Virus record (IMG/VR): IMGVR_UViG_3300007523_000026 | Coordinates: 1 to 37,778 of that record | DNA length: 37,778 nucleotides | Reading direction: 5' to 3' (one strand) | From: a virus | In this document: positions 1 through 8,095 of the stretch, one piece after another | Layout: each line of letters begins with the position of its first letter | Position numbering within the stretch: the first letter of the stretch is position 1 | Made by a program: the position numbers and the translations under genes | The notes under the pieces: generated by a model | Told to the model about the DNA's origin: nothing | Seen by the model: only the letters and a program-made list of their open reading frames with translations | Database searches by the model: none

Positions 1-150
1 GTGCGGCCCCTGCTGCTCCGGCCGCCCGGGGGCCCCGGGCTGGCCTGGCGGCCGGGGCGGCCCGGGCGGGCTGGGCTGTGAGGGCGAGCGGGGGGGGGGG
101 GGTTAGGTGAGAGCGGTTTGGGGGGCGCCGGGGGGCCTCGATGCGTGTGT
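1..150. other. Low-complexity, very GC-rich window end
   Basis: The first ~150 bases are almost only G and C, with short GGCC/CCGGG blocks, a run of 13 G at 90-102 and a run of six G at 120-125. No reading frame here has protein-like composition. The texture differs from everything downstream, where normal phage coding sequence begins. It may be a poor-quality contig end or chimeric sequence rather than phage DNA. I see no gene in 1-462 apart from the repeat and promoter candidate listed separately. Confidence 0.6.
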
Positions 151-157
151 ACCCTCC

Positions 158-260
158 CGGGATACGCAGACCCTTCCAGAACTTTCTCAGGAAAAAAAAA
201 GGCACATCACGGGATACGCAAACGATTCCCACGAATTACCAGAAAAAAAACAGACCATCC
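158..260. repeat. Two-copy ~52-bp imperfect direct repeat with A-tracts upstream of terminase
   Basis: The 11-mer CGGGATACGCA occurs exactly at 158-168 and 210-220. Each copy is followed at the same distance by a TTCC block, a CAG or CCAG, and a run of A (nine at 192-200, eight at 243-250). The units are therefore about 52 bp, close to five helical turns. The position directly upstream of the small terminase gene is where cos/pac and TerS-binding sites often lie. That function is an inference from position and A-tract bending; the repeat itself is visible. Confidence 0.6.
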
Positions 261-307
261 CCAAAATAGCCTTACGTCGTTCTATCAGGTCCCCAAACAT
301 CACCCGC

Positions 308-336
308 TTGACGTTGCTCCACGAAAACCCTACTGT
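308..336 (+). promoter_or_regulatory. Candidate sigma70-type promoter for the terminase/head operon
   Basis: TTGACG at 308-313 matches the -35 consensus at five of six positions. A 17-bp spacer follows, then TACTGT at 331-336, a weak -10 that keeps TA...T. It faces the terminase genes about 120 bp upstream of the small-subunit start, in one of the few longer non-coding stretches of the rightward block. Judged by eye only. Confidence 0.35.
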
Positions 337-462
337 GTGGCCCGCCAGCCCTCCATGTTCGTTCCCCGACTTGGTGTGGGTGCCCCTGGCAAGCTGCCCT
401 TGGTCGGGCGGCAGCATACAAGTAGCCCGACCATTGTGATCGAACTCGAAGGGGAAGCCCGA

Positions 463-1041
463 GTGAAACCGCTGACTGCCATGGAGATCCAAGCCGTCGA
501 TCACTACGTCTCCACGCCCGGCTGCAGCAAGGGCCAGGCGATGCGTGTGGCCGGCTACTCCCGAACGGTCACCGACAACCCCCAGAAGATGTTCAACAAA
601 CCGAACGTGGCCGCGGAAGTGCGACGCCGCCGCGAGATCATGGCCAGAAGGGCGGAAGTCACCGAGGAGAGGATCGTTGCCGAGTACGCCCGTATCGCCT
701 TCGGCAGCATCGCGAAGTTCAAGAAGGTGGACTTCAATGGCGGCCTGTATTGGGATTTCACCGGCGCTACGGAAGAAGACCTTGAGTTGATCGAGGCGAT
801 GGACACGGAGACCTATGTCGATGGCCGTGGCGAGGAAAGCCGGATCGTCAAGAAGCTGAAGATCAAGCCGTATCCCAAGTTGCAGGCACTCGACGCACTG
901 GCGAGGCATCTGGGGCTGTTCAAGGACAGCGTGAACGTCACCCATGAGGTTACGCTGGTGGATCGCATGACACGCGGCCGCGAGCGGGTTTTCAGCCAAC
1001 AGGTGATCGAAGGGCAGGCAGAGAAGGTCGAGGATGCCTAA
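463..1041 (+). CDS. terS: Terminase small subunit (TerS, Terminase_2-like)
   Basis: 192-aa protein that would bind the packaging site and load the large terminase. The N-terminal part has the layout of the Terminase_2 family: a helix-turn-helix region around residues 5-35 ending in an AGYS motif (VAGYSRTV), then a conserved Pro-x-Val segment (KPNVAAEVRRRRE) and a basic helical stretch. I chose the GTG at 463 because AAGGGGAA lies just upstream at 449-456, the same ribosome-site variant used by many genes here. The ATG at 481 is the alternative. The frame is open further upstream (to 118), but that extension runs through the repeat region and is not protein-like. The stop overlaps the large-subunit start by 8 bases, so the two are probably co-translated. 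Confidence 0.85.
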   Translation: MKPLTAMEIQAVDHYVSTPGCSKGQAMRVAGYSRTVTDNPQKMFNKPNVAAEVRRRREIMARRAEVTEERIVAEYARIAFGSIAKFKKVDFNGGLYWDFTGATEEDLELIEAMDTETYVDGRGEESRIVKKLKIKPYPKLQALDALARHLGLFKDSVNVTHEVTLVDRMTRGRERVFSQQVIEGQAEKVEDA

Positions 1042-2602
1042 CGTCCCCAAGGTAACGCCTGAAGAGCAGTTGGCTGGGGACCTGGGGATGCTCTACGCCG
1101 ATCCCTTGGGTTATGTCATGTACGCCTTCCCGTGGGACATCGAGCGGTCGATCCAGATGGTCGAGTTGAAGCCCCACTTTCAGGAGCGGTTCAACGGCAC
1201 GAAGTTTGGCCCCGACGAGTGGGCCTGTGACTTCCTCGACGACCTGGCAGCCGAGATCAAACTGCGACGGTTCGACGGCACCAACGCCGTCATGCCCATC
1301 CAGTTCGCCACCTCCAGCGGTCACGGTATTGGAAAATCGACCCTCGCTGCGTGGCTGGCGAAGTTCATCCTCGATACCCGCCCCTACAGCCGTGGCGTCA
1401 TCACGGCCAACACCGCCGATCAGTTGAAGACGAAGACGTGGGCCGAGGTCGGCAAGTGGCACAACTTGTCGGTCACGAAGCATTGGTTCAGCTATTCCAG
1501 CGGTCGCGGCGCCATGTCACTCACACACAAGGAGTTCAAGGAGAACTGGCGCTGCGATGCCCAGACCTCACGCGAGGAGAACTCCGAAGCCTTCGCCGGT
1601 CTCCATGCCGCCAACTCGACGCCGTTCTACATTTTCGATGAGTCATCGGCCATCGCCAACCGCATCTTCGAGGTTCGTGAGGGCGGTACGACGGACGGCG
1701 AGCCGATGGTCTTCGACTTCGGAAACCCGACACGAAACAGCGGTCACTTCTTCGAGGAGTGCAAGGGCGAAATCTCCAAGCGGATCAAGGTCAGGCAGAT
1801 CGACTCCCGCAACGTGGCCATCACCAACAAGGCCCGAATTCAGCAGTGGATCGACGACTACGGTGAAAACAGCGATTTCGTCAAGGTCCGCGTCAGGGGT
1901 GAGTTCCCCTCCGCATCGTCGCTCCAGTTCATCGCGACCGAACTCGTTGAAGCAGCGTTCAAGAAAGAACTGATTGTCGATCGTTTCGCTCCTCTCGTCA
2001 TCGGCGTTGACGTAGCAAGGTTCGGTGACGACGAGACCGTCATCTACCCCCGTATCGGAGACGACGCGCGTTCGTTCCCCCCGAAGCGGTACAGTCAACT
2101 CGACACCATCCAGATCACCGGGCAGGTCACGGGCATGATCCGTGAGTTCCGCAAGATCGGCATGGAGCCATCGGCCATCTTCATCGACGGTGGCGGCGGC
2201 TACGGTGGTGGCGTCGTCGATAACCTCCGGGCGCTCGGCTTCACTGTCTTCGAGGTTCAGTTCGGCGGGTCGCCTCTCGACAAGCAGGCTTACCGCTTCA
2301 AGGCCGACGAGATGTGGGGGAACATGCGTGACGCCCTGACCGCTGGCCGTCTTGCCCTGCCCGACAATCCCGACATCAAGAGCCAGTTGACGCAACGTGA
2401 GTTCGGCTATACCTTGAAGCAGCAAGTGAACCTTGAGTCCAAGAAGGACATGAAGGCGAGAGGTCTCATGTCGCCCGATATTGCTGACGCCCTGGCTCTC
2501 ACGTATGCTCAGGAAGTCGAACGCCTCGATCTCCCAATCGGGGAGGCCCGCGAGAACAGAACCGTCCAGCACGAGTACGATCCGCTGGAGCAGAAATGGT
2601 AG
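1034..2602 (+). CDS. terL: Terminase large subunit (TerL), ATPase plus nuclease
   Basis: 522-aa packaging motor that pumps DNA into the prohead and cuts it. The ATPase half (about residues 20-295) has Walker A SGHGIGKST (K101) and Walker B FYIFDES (D202, E203). The nuclease half (from about 315) has an RNase H-like fold signature: D326 in VIGVDVARFGDDE, D385 in IFIDGGGGYGGG, and a third acid in SPDIADALALTY near residues 482-485. Length and motif order are normal for TerL. The start is coupled to the small subunit. A catalytically broken copy of residues ~21-291 sits on the other strand at 29034-29861, so this is one of two related genes in the window. Confidence 0.95.
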   Translation: MPNVPKVTPEEQLAGDLGMLYADPLGYVMYAFPWDIERSIQMVELKPHFQERFNGTKFGPDEWACDFLDDLAAEIKLRRFDGTNAVMPIQFATSSGHGIGKSTLAAWLAKFILDTRPYSRGVITANTADQLKTKTWAEVGKWHNLSVTKHWFSYSSGRGAMSLTHKEFKENWRCDAQTSREENSEAFAGLHAANSTPFYIFDESSAIANRIFEVREGGTTDGEPMVFDFGNPTRNSGHFFEECKGEISKRIKVRQIDSRNVAITNKARIQQWIDDYGENSDFVKVRVRGEFPSASSLQFIATELVEAAFKKELIVDRFAPLVIGVDVARFGDDETVIYPRIGDDARSFPPKRYSQLDTIQITGQVTGMIREFRKIGMEPSAIFIDGGGGYGGGVVDNLRALGFTVFEVQFGGSPLDKQAYRFKADEMWGNMRDALTAGRLALPDNPDIKSQLTQREFGYTLKQQVNLESKKDMKARGLMSPDIADALALTYAQEVERLDLPIGEARENRTVQHEYDPLEQKW

Positions 2603-2611
2603 AGGACGACC

Positions 2612-2962
2612 ATGGCGATCACTCCCGTAACGACCCCTGTAGCGGGCTTCTGCTCCCTGACCCTCTGGGAAGCCCTCGTGACGACGACGGACCACACTGG
2701 TCTGCCTGTCAGTATCCCCGGCGCTGCCGACCGGACAGTTCAGGTCATCGGTACGTTTGGCGGGGCTACCGTCATCATCGAAGGTTCGAACGATGGCGTG
2801 ACGTGGGCGCAGTGCCATGACTTCGCGGGCCCCGTGGTCTCGTTCACGGCAGCCGGGATGACGAAGTTGGCAGAGAACCCCCTGCACCTGCGGGCGCGTC
2901 TCTCCGTCGTCGGTTCGGGCGCTGACGTGGATGTCTACATGTTGTCGCGGACGACCCGCTGA
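2612..2962 (+). CDS. Small beta-rich protein, probable head decoration protein
   Basis: 116 aa, starting ATG at 2612 after an AGAGGA ribosome site. The sequence is rich in short hydrophobic/threonine strands, with a pattern (VQVIGTFGGATVIIEGSNDG, then W) that I associate with small phage structural proteins forming beta sandwiches. It lies between the terminase and portal genes, where such accessory head proteins are common. No catalytic motif or membrane segment is visible. The structural role is inferred from composition and position. Confidence 0.7.
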   Translation: MAITPVTTPVAGFCSLTLWEALVTTTDHTGLPVSIPGAADRTVQVIGTFGGATVIIEGSNDGVTWAQCHDFAGPVVSFTAAGMTKLAENPLHLRARLSVVGSGADVDVYMLSRTTR

Positions 2963-3045
2963 GATGCTTCGTCGCCGTCGACAGCGAAGGGCAGGCCCTG
3001 ATGATTGAAACTCAGCAAACTCTTGAGAAGCAGAGAGGGTGAATC

Positions 3046-3267
3046 ATGAGTTTCATCACAAAAGGCCCTAGTACCCCCGCGGTCCCTGCATTGCCCAAGG
3101 CTCTGCCTCCGCCGCCCACGATCCTCGACCCCGCGGTCACACGAGCGCGGACTGAAGAACGTGCGCGTGCGGCGTTGGCAGGCGGAACCGACAGCACCAT
3201 CCTGACCGGCGCCAGTGGTCTCGTCGGTTCCGGCAACACGGCGACCAAAACCCTGTTGGGGCAGTAG
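3046..3267 (+). CDS. Small Pro/Ala-rich protein upstream of portal
   Basis: 73 aa. It has a proline-rich N-terminal half (ALPKALPPPPTILDP), then a charged helix (RARTEERARAAL) and a conserved-looking tail with STILTGASGL and KTLLGQ. Short proteins of this design often sit just before the portal gene in podoviruses. I do not know a demonstrated function. AGAGGG upstream of the ATG serves as ribosome site, and the gene ends three bases before the portal start. Confidence 0.7.
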   Translation: MSFITKGPSTPAVPALPKALPPPPTILDPAVTRARTEERARAALAGGTDSTILTGASGLVGSGNTATKTLLGQ

Positions 3268-3270
3268 ACC

Positions 3271-4932
3271 ATGGCCGACGAAACCAAGCGCGACAAATAT
3301 CAGCGCCAAGTCTCCGCCATGCGCGAGGAACGCCAGTCGTTCATCTCGCACTACCAGGAGCTTGCCCAGTTCATTCAGCCCCGCCGTGGCCGGTTCCTGA
3401 TTACCGATCGCAACAAAGGTGATCGGCGCTACAACAACATCATCAACTCGCGAGCCACACAGGCGCATCGCATCGCGCGGTCGGGTATGCTGGCTGGTAT
3501 CATGTCGCCCGCGCGGCCATGGGTCCGCTTCAGCACCTTCGACGCCGATCTCATGGAGTTCGGGCCGGTCAAGAACTGGCTCTACAAGGCCGAGACGATC
3601 CAGCGCGAAATCTTCAACCAGTCGAACCTCTACAACATGGCTCCGGTCATGCTGGGCGAACTGCTGCTGTTCGGGACCGGGGCCATGTCCCATGTCGATG
3701 ACTTCGATGACGTGGCCCGCTTCTACACGCACACTGCCGGCAGCTACATGATCGCGCAGGACAACAACTACCGCGTCCGCACGTTCGCCCACGAGTTCGA
3801 GATGACCGTCAAGCAGATGGTCGACGAGTTCGGCAAGGACAAGTGCAGCCAGTTCGTGCGCGACCAGTACGACAAGAGCAACTACAATGCGTGGTACCCC
3901 GTCACCCAGTTCATTCAGGCCAACGACGACTACCGTGAGTCCTCGAAGCTGTCGAAGTACAAGGCGTTCTCGTCCTGCTACTACGAGCCGGGCAACAACG
4001 ACAAGGACCAGTTCCTCCGCGAAAAGGGCTTCGAGGAGTTCCCCGTCTACTGTCCGCGTTGGGACGTGACGGGCGAGGACATCTACGGCACCGACTGCCC
4101 GGCCATGACTTCGCTTGGCGACATCAAGAGCCTCCAGGTCGAGGAGAAGCGCAAGGCACAGGCCATTGACAAGATGGTCAACCCTCCCCTGCACGGGCCG
4201 GCATCGGCCAAGAACGTGTCGGCGCTGCCGGGCGGCTACACCGGCTTCGATGGCGACCCCAGCAGTCAGGGTATCCGCCCGATCTACATGGTGTCACCGC
4301 AGGTGCAGGAACTCATGGCCGACATTCAGGCCACCGAACGCCGTATCGAGACCTCGTTCTTCGTCGATCTGTTCCTCGCCATATCGACCATGGAAGGCAT
4401 CCAGCCGCGCAATCAGTTCGACCTCATGCAGCGCAACGAGGAACGCCTGCTCCAGCTAGGGCCTGTGCTTGAGCGTATGCACGGCGAGTTCCTTGCGCCT
4501 CTCGTCGATCGCACCTTCAATCAGATGGTTCGCGCCAACCTTTTGCCGCCTGCCCCGCCCGAGCTTGAGGGCAAGGAACTGAAGGTCAACTTCATCTCGA
4601 CCCTCGCCATGGCGCAGCGCGCCGTGGCCGTGGGTGGAATCGACAGGCTCGCGGCGTTCGTCGGCGGTCTGGCCAAGGCCGGCTTCGCCCAGACCCTCGA
4701 CAAGTTCGACGCCGATCAGGCTGTCGACGAATACGCCAACGCCATCGGTGTTCCGCCTACGATCGTTGTGCCCGACGATGCCGTCGCCCAGATCAGGGCC
4801 GATCGCGCACAGCAGCAGCAGCAGGAGCAGGCGATGCAGATGGCGCAGCAGGGCGCCAACACCGCCAAGATGCTGTCGGACGCCAAGACTGACGGCAAGA
4901 ACGCGCTGACCGATCTGACAGGTGGCGCATGA
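3271..4932 (+). CDS. Portal (head-to-tail connecting) protein
   Basis: 553-aa protein expected to form the dodecameric portal through which DNA enters and leaves the head. The N-terminus (DKYQRQVSAMREERQSFISHY), the RSGMLAGIMSPARPW block near residues 70-85 and the long helical middle match the podovirus Head-tail_con family. The C-terminus is typically Gln-rich (QQQQQEQAMQMAQQG). Length is normal for the family. It follows the small Pro-rich gene closely, and its stop overlaps the next start as ATGA at 4929, indicating translational coupling. Confidence 0.92.
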   Translation: MADETKRDKYQRQVSAMREERQSFISHYQELAQFIQPRRGRFLITDRNKGDRRYNNIINSRATQAHRIARSGMLAGIMSPARPWVRFSTFDADLMEFGPVKNWLYKAETIQREIFNQSNLYNMAPVMLGELLLFGTGAMSHVDDFDDVARFYTHTAGSYMIAQDNNYRVRTFAHEFEMTVKQMVDEFGKDKCSQFVRDQYDKSNYNAWYPVTQFIQANDDYRESSKLSKYKAFSSCYYEPGNNDKDQFLREKGFEEFPVYCPRWDVTGEDIYGTDCPAMTSLGDIKSLQVEEKRKAQAIDKMVNPPLHGPASAKNVSALPGGYTGFDGDPSSQGIRPIYMVSPQVQELMADIQATERRIETSFFVDLFLAISTMEGIQPRNQFDLMQRNEERLLQLGPVLERMHGEFLAPLVDRTFNQMVRANLLPPAPPELEGKELKVNFISTLAMAQRAVAVGGIDRLAAFVGGLAKAGFAQTLDKFDADQAVDEYANAIGVPPTIVVPDDAVAQIRADRAQQQQQEQAMQMAQQGANTAKMLSDAKTDGKNALTDLTGGA

Positions 4933-5108
4933 GCGATTACGAACACCCGCAATCCGTTATCGTTTGTCAGGGCCCTCCTCGCTGCACGCTGACAGGTGAC
5001 GATGCAATCGCTGCGGTCGAAGCAGGCTGCGTTTGGTGTCGTCGCATCACCATCCACGCAGACGGAACAAAGACTGAGACCGGCCCCTACAGCGACGGTG
5101 CGACATGA
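4929..5108 (+). CDS. 59-aa Cys-rich protein (possible zinc-binding)
   Basis: Short gene overlapping the portal stop (ATGA at 4929-4932) and the next gene's start (ATGA at 5105-5108). The translation has cysteines at 13, 19, 34 and 37, in the arrangement CQGPPRC then GCVWCRR, which could hold one zinc ion. Coupling on both sides and codon use like the neighbours support a real gene. I recognise the general pattern from other phage head-gene clusters but know no function. Confidence 0.75.
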   Translation: MSDYEHPQSVIVCQGPPRCTLTGDDAIAAVEAGCVWCRRITIHADGTKTETGPYSDGAT

Positions 5109-5470
5109 GCGGCTACGACGACGAAACAGAATTGCGTAAAGCTACCACCGTCACCGATGACGACGATGCCTATGTCGTTGGCCAGAAGACGAAGCGGCGT
5201 AGCCAAGCTACCGAGAAAGAGACCGAGGACTTCAAGAAGCTGATCGGCACCTACGAGGGCCGCGCCTTCGTCTGGCGCATCCTTGAGAAGTGCGAGGTCT
5301 ACCAGACGACGTTCACGGGCGACGCCTTGACATCGGCCTTCAAGGAGGGCAAACGATTCATTGGACTTGCGGTCATGGGTGAGGTATTTACAGCATCGCC
5401 TGTCGTCTATAGATTGATGCAGGATGAAGCCGATGAGCGGCTTCGTATTCTCAATGGGGAAGGGACTTGA
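5105..5470 (+). CDS. Bbp19-like head-cluster protein
   Basis: 121 aa with an acidic N-terminus followed by a conserved block: FKKLIGTYEGRAFVWRILEK, then a segment ending TSAFKEGKRFIGL, and a tail with VVYRLMQDEADER. This is the pattern of the Bbp19-like phage domain named after Bordetella phage BPP-1. These genes lie beside scaffold and capsid genes, as here, and the product is thought to be virion-associated. The exact role is unknown to me. Confidence 0.75.
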   Translation: MSGYDDETELRKATTVTDDDDAYVVGQKTKRRSQATEKETEDFKKLIGTYEGRAFVWRILEKCEVYQTTFTGDALTSAFKEGKRFIGLAVMGEVFTASPVVYRLMQDEADERLRILNGEGT

Positions 5471-5472
5471 AG

Positions 5473-6099
5473 ATGGCTGACGAAGTTCAAACCGAGACAA
5501 TCCTGGCTGGCACTGAAAACGCCACGGCTGCCGATGCTGCGAAGGTTACTGCCGACGCTGAAGTCGCAAAGGCGGCTGACGCTGAAGTCGCAAAGGCGGC
5601 TGATGGTGATGAAACCGCCAAGAAGGCCGAAGGCGCGCCCGAGACCTATGGCGACTTTACGGCCCCCGAAGGCGTCGAACTCGCGTCCGAAGCGGTCGAG
5701 GGTTTCAAAGACATCGCCAAGGAACTCAATCTCTCGCAGGATGCAGCGCAGAAGCTCGTCGACTATCACGTGAAGCACTCCACGGAGCAGGCACAGGCGC
5801 AGGCCACTGCGTTCAAGGAAATGTCGGACGGCTGGGCGGCCGCTTCAAAGGCGGACAAGGACATCGGCGGCGCCAACTTCGAGGCGAACGCGGCAGCCGC
5901 CCGCAAGGCTATCACGGAGCTTGGGACACCGGAGCTTGTCACCGCTCTCAATACCTCCGGGCTGGGCAACCATCCCGAAGTCGTCCGCGTCTTTGCCAAG
6001 GTCGGCAAGATGATGGCGGAAGACGGTGTGGTCACGGGCAAGAGTGCGGCAGAACCGCCCAAGTCCGCGGCTCAAACCCTGTACCCCGGAATGAACTGA
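5473..6099 (+). CDS. Capsid scaffolding protein
   Basis: 208 aa from the ATG at 5473; a TTG two codons earlier (5467) is possible, but AAGGG at 5461-5464 spaces well to the ATG. The protein is strongly helical and acidic, with an Ala-rich low-complexity N-terminus, a middle EGVELASEAVEGFKDIAKEL region, and a positively charged end with the TLYPGMN tail. Scaffolds sit directly upstream of the major capsid gene and have this composition. The N-terminal part carries a perfect 24-bp tandem duplication (see the repeat entry). Confidence 0.82.
   Translation: MADEVQTETILAGTENATAADAAKVTADAEVAKAADAEVAKAADGDETAKKAEGAPETYGDFTAPEGVELASEAVEGFKDIAKELNLSQDAAQKLVDYHVKHSTEQAQAQATAFKEMSDGWAAASKADKDIGGANFEANAAAARKAITELGTPELVTALNTSGLGNHPEVVRVFAKVGKMMAEDGVVTGKSAAEPPKSAAQTLYPGMN
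5554..5601 (+). repeat. Perfect 24-bp tandem duplication in scaffold gene
   Basis: 5554-5577 and 5578-5601 are identical, each encoding DAEVAKAA. The duplication keeps the frame and lengthens the helical N-terminal region of the scaffold. Two identical adjacent copies suggest a recent slippage event. Confidence 0.9.
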
Positions 6100-6121
6100 A
6101 CGCAACTGGAGAATATGAACC

Positions 6122-7114
6122 ATGGCCGCTCTCAGCGTGCTGAACCCCACTCTGCTTGATCTGGCAAAGGCGCAGGACCCCAATGGTTCAATCGCGACCG
6201 TTGCCGAAATCCTCAACGAGACGAACGAAATCCTCGCTGACATGACGTGGATGGAGGGCAACCTCATCACCGGCAATCGTTCGACGGTCCGCACTGGTCT
6301 GCCCGCCCCGACGTGGCGTCAGATGTACGGCTTCGTCCAGCCGACCAAGGGCACCACGGCCCAGGTCACAGACAACTGCGGTATGCTCGAAGCGTACTCG
6401 GAAGTTGACAAGGCGCTGGCCGAACTGAATGGCAACTCCGCTCAGTGGCGTCTGCTGGAGGATCGTGCCCACATCGAGGGTATGAACCAGGAGATCGTCG
6501 ACACCCTGTTCTATGGCAACGAGGGCACGGAGCCTGAAGCCTTCACCGGCCTCAGCCCGCGCTACAACAGCCTGTCGGCTGCCAACGCCGAGAACATCAT
6601 CGCTGGCGGCGGGGTGAGTACCGACAACGGTTCCATCTGGCTGATCTGCTGGAGTCCGATGACGATCCACGGCATCGTGCCCAAGGGATCGCAGGCCGGT
6701 CTCCAGGTCGAGGACCTTGGCCGTGATACTGCCACTGATGGCAGCGGCGGTCTGATGCAGGTCCTTCGCAGCCACTATCGTTGGGACGCCGGTCTGACCG
6801 TGCGTGACTGGCGTTATGCAGTGCGCATCGCCAACATCGACAAGAGCCTGCTGGTGAAAGACGCGGCATCGGGCGCCGATCTGCCTGATCTCATGTTCCG
6901 TGCCATGAACCTGATCCCGAACCTCGCCATGGGTCGCCCGGCTTTCTATGCGTCGCGCGACATGAAGACGATGCTCGGGCGTCAGACGGCCAATCTGACC
7001 AAGGCATCGACCCTGACGACCGAGATGGTCGGCGGCAAGCTCGTCACCAGTTTCCACGGTATTCCCGTGCGTCGCGCCGACGCGCTGGCTGCCGACGAAA
7101 CTCTCGTCTCCTGA
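6122..7114 (+). CDS. Major capsid protein
   Basis: 330 aa, expected to form the icosahedral shell (HK97-type fold). The sequence resembles the BPP-1 Bbp17-type capsid family: an N-terminal ALSVLNPTLLDLAKAQDP, then NGSIATVAEILNETNEIL and DMTWMEGN, a central DTLFYGN, and a C-terminal HGIPVRRADAL. It follows the scaffold and precedes a Bbp16-like cement gene, the order expected for this head type. The start at 6122 is preceded by GGAG at 6108-6111. Confidence 0.92.
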   Translation: MAALSVLNPTLLDLAKAQDPNGSIATVAEILNETNEILADMTWMEGNLITGNRSTVRTGLPAPTWRQMYGFVQPTKGTTAQVTDNCGMLEAYSEVDKALAELNGNSAQWRLLEDRAHIEGMNQEIVDTLFYGNEGTEPEAFTGLSPRYNSLSAANAENIIAGGGVSTDNGSIWLICWSPMTIHGIVPKGSQAGLQVEDLGRDTATDGSGGLMQVLRSHYRWDAGLTVRDWRYAVRIANIDKSLLVKDAASGADLPDLMFRAMNLIPNLAMGRPAFYASRDMKTMLGRQTANLTKASTLTTEMVGGKLVTSFHGIPVRRADALAADETLVS

Positions 7115-7161
7115 TCTCTAGCGGGTAAGCTTACGTAAAGCTACCGGAAGGAAATCTCACC

Positions 7162-7614
7162 ATGGCAATCATGGACAAGCGTACCCTCTTTGCCGAGAAC
7201 TTCGATCTGGACCAGGAGACCGGGACGTTCCTGTTCACCAACCAGATCGACCTCGGTGTCGCGGGCCGCGACCCCGGCAACGGCCAGGTCGTGTACCTTT
7301 GCCTCTCGGTCGACGAGACGTTCACGGACGGTGGCGACGCTGCCACCCTCCAATTCCGTCTCGCCTCGGACGACACCGCCGCGACCCACGCTACGACCAG
7401 CACGGGGCATCTTCTGTCCGCTCCGATTCTGAAGGCGGCGCTGGTGGCCGGCAACAAGTTCGCGTTCACCCTCCCTGTTTCGGGGACGGCCTACGAGCGG
7501 TATCTGGGCCTCCAGGCCATCGTCGCGACTGCCGGCTTCGACGCCGGCGAGATCACGGCGTGGCTCTCGCTCGATCCGATCGGCTGGAAGGCTTATGCCG
7601 ACGCGACCAACTGA
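7162..7614 (+). CDS. Bbp16-like capsid cement protein
   Basis: 150 aa. The MDKRTLFAENFDL start, the NQIDLGVAGRDPGNG motif and the alternating beta-strand pattern (VVYLCLSVDETFTDGGDAA and onward) match the Bbp16-like family. In BPP-1 this protein glues capsomers from outside. The ribosome site GGAAGGAAA is strong, and the gene ends 6 bp before a very stable hairpin, as fits a highly expressed head protein with its own mRNA end or stability element. Confidence 0.8.
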   Translation: MAIMDKRTLFAENFDLDQETGTFLFTNQIDLGVAGRDPGNGQVVYLCLSVDETFTDGGDAATLQFRLASDDTAATHATTSTGHLLSAPILKAALVAGNKFAFTLPVSGTAYERYLGLQAIVATAGFDAGEITAWLSLDPIGWKAYADATN

Positions 7615-7620
7615 TGACAC

Positions 7621-7646
7621 GGGGGAGGAGCTTCGGTTCCTCCCCC
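7621..7646 (+). terminator. 11-bp hairpin with UUCG tetraloop (terminator or mRNA-stability element)
   Basis: Left arm 7621-7631, loop TTCG 7632-7635, right arm 7636-7646. All eleven pairs form, with one G-U, and C(UUCG)G closes the loop. It stands between the cement gene stop and the next gene. No T-run follows, so it may act as a partial terminator or protect the capsid/cement mRNA 3' end rather than stop transcription fully. Confidence 0.65.
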
Positions 7647-7678
7647 ATCGTCACTGTACAATTCCGTAGGGGAAACCG

Positions 7679-8089
7679 ATGGCCAACGTCATTTTCAGGA
7701 AGAACTGGTACTCGGGAGACCGCCGTTACAGGCGCGGCTCCCAGCCGCAGGAGGTTCCTGACGAGCTTGTGTCGGTTCTGCCGTCGTCGTGTGAGATCGT
7801 TGCGGACGAAGACATGCCTGCCGAGACAGTCGAGGCAGAACCCGCGACGGACTGGCGCACGGAAGTCGATACCGACCGCGCCAGCGAAGACGAAGCCGAA
7901 GCCTTGCGCCAGCGCGCCCTGAAGTTCCAACAGGAGCTTGAAGACGAGCGCGAACAGCGTCATGCCGAGCAAACGCTAGCCAACCGTCAGGCGAGCATGG
8001 CCAGGACGCGCGAAATCGGGCGAGCCAAGGAAGCAGCAGGCACGTCCAAGCGCCGTGGCCGCCCCCCGAAGACCAAGCCGCAGGAGTAG
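7679..8089 (+). CDS. Hypothetical charged protein of the head cluster
   Basis: 136 aa. The N-terminus (ANVIFRKNWYSGDRRYRRGS) is short and beta-like, followed by an acidic middle, a long charged helix (residues ~65-110, likely coiled coil) and a basic tail with the AT-hook-like KRRGRPPKTK. The ATG is preceded by TAGGGGAAA. The basic tail suggests contact with DNA or an acidic partner; the function is not known to me. It lies between two virion genes and is probably a virion or assembly component. Confidence 0.7.
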   Translation: MANVIFRKNWYSGDRRYRRGSQPQEVPDELVSVLPSSCEIVADEDMPAETVEAEPATDWRTEVDTDRASEDEAEALRQRALKFQQELEDEREQRHAEQTLANRQASMARTREIGRAKEAAGTSKRRGRPPKTKPQE

Positions 8090-8095
8090 CACCAG

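Noticed and set aside
187-1050. Long leftward frame across the small terminase gene
   Set aside because: Antisense shadow of terS and of the non-coding leader; composition not protein-like and no start signal.
2963-3045. Two 13-14 codon frames between head genes
   Set aside because: Too short, no clear ribosome site, no conservation known.
1643-4194. Two long leftward frames opposite terminase and portal
   Set aside because: Both are antisense to genes with clear motifs; Asp/Val/Arg-rich shadow composition.
5135-7145. A 12-base match CGTAAAGCTACC at 5135-5146 and 7134-7145
   Set aside because: One copy is inside a coding region and the other between genes; no shared context, so probably chance.
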